From assembly GCA_003648395.1 (NCBI GenBank), contig QMPB01000277.1, positions 1 through 6,391 of the forward strand: a stretch of 6,391 bases of DNA, given 5' to 3'. The stretch comes from Bacteroidota bacterium. GTDB lineage: Bacteria > Bacteroidota > Bacteroidia > Bacteroidales > UBA1556. Positions 6,381 through 6,391 of the stretch are shown here, piece by piece. Position numbers and translations under genes: made by a program. Each line of letters begins with the position of its first letter. The first letter of the stretch is position 1. A model generated the notes under the pieces. It made no database searches. It worked only from the letters and a program-made list of their open reading frames with translations, and was not told the origin of the DNA.

Positions 6381-6391
6381 TGTAAAACTAC

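Overview
The window is a single, tightly packed run of seven genes, all on the minus strand and transcribed from right to left. They read as a peptidoglycan amino-sugar import and salvage operon. In order of transcription they are: a carbohydrate ABC-transporter permease (CUT1/MalG type, 5493-6380), a YesL/DUF624 membrane protein (4840-5484), NamZ (GH171/DUF1343 exo-N-acetylmuramidase, 3708-4847), NagZ (GH3 N-acetylglucosaminidase, 2147-3715), a MurK-like amino-sugar kinase of the BadF/BcrA family (1227-2150), MurQ (MurNAc-6-phosphate etherase, 335-1234) and the N-terminal third of NagB (glucosamine-6-phosphate deaminase, running off the left edge from 317).

The DNA is strongly AT-rich. The genes use ATG starts and TAA, TAG and TGA stops. 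TGA ends namZ, nagZ and murK, and all tryptophans are TGG, so the genetic code is the standard one. This argues against Mycoplasma and Spiroplasma. It fits low-GC Firmicutes (Clostridia, Erysipelotrichia) or the standard-code Mollicutes relatives (Acholeplasma, Haloplasma, Izemoplasma types). I cannot choose between these from this window.

The pathway that follows is: an ABC transporter imports amino-sugar oligosaccharides or disaccharides; NamZ and NagZ remove MurNAc and GlcNAc from non-reducing ends; MurK phosphorylates the free sugars; MurQ turns MurNAc-6P into GlcNAc-6P and D-lactate; an unseen NagA would deacetylate it; NagB feeds fructose-6-phosphate into glycolysis. Neither NamZ nor NagZ has a visible signal peptide, so hydrolysis is probably cytoplasmic. 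In the Bacillus subtilis murQ-murR-murP-amiE-nagZ-namZ cluster, by contrast, the hydrolases are exported and a PTS (MurP) brings in MurNAc.

There is no gene-free stretch longer than 17 bp between genes. Four of the six junctions overlap (three by 8 nt, one by 4 nt) and the other two are 8 and 17 bp. I see no convincing promoter, terminator, RNA gene, mobile element or CRISPR array. The operon's promoter must lie beyond the right edge, and its end beyond the left edge. Two inverted repeats inside the nagB coding region are the only secondary structure worth listing.
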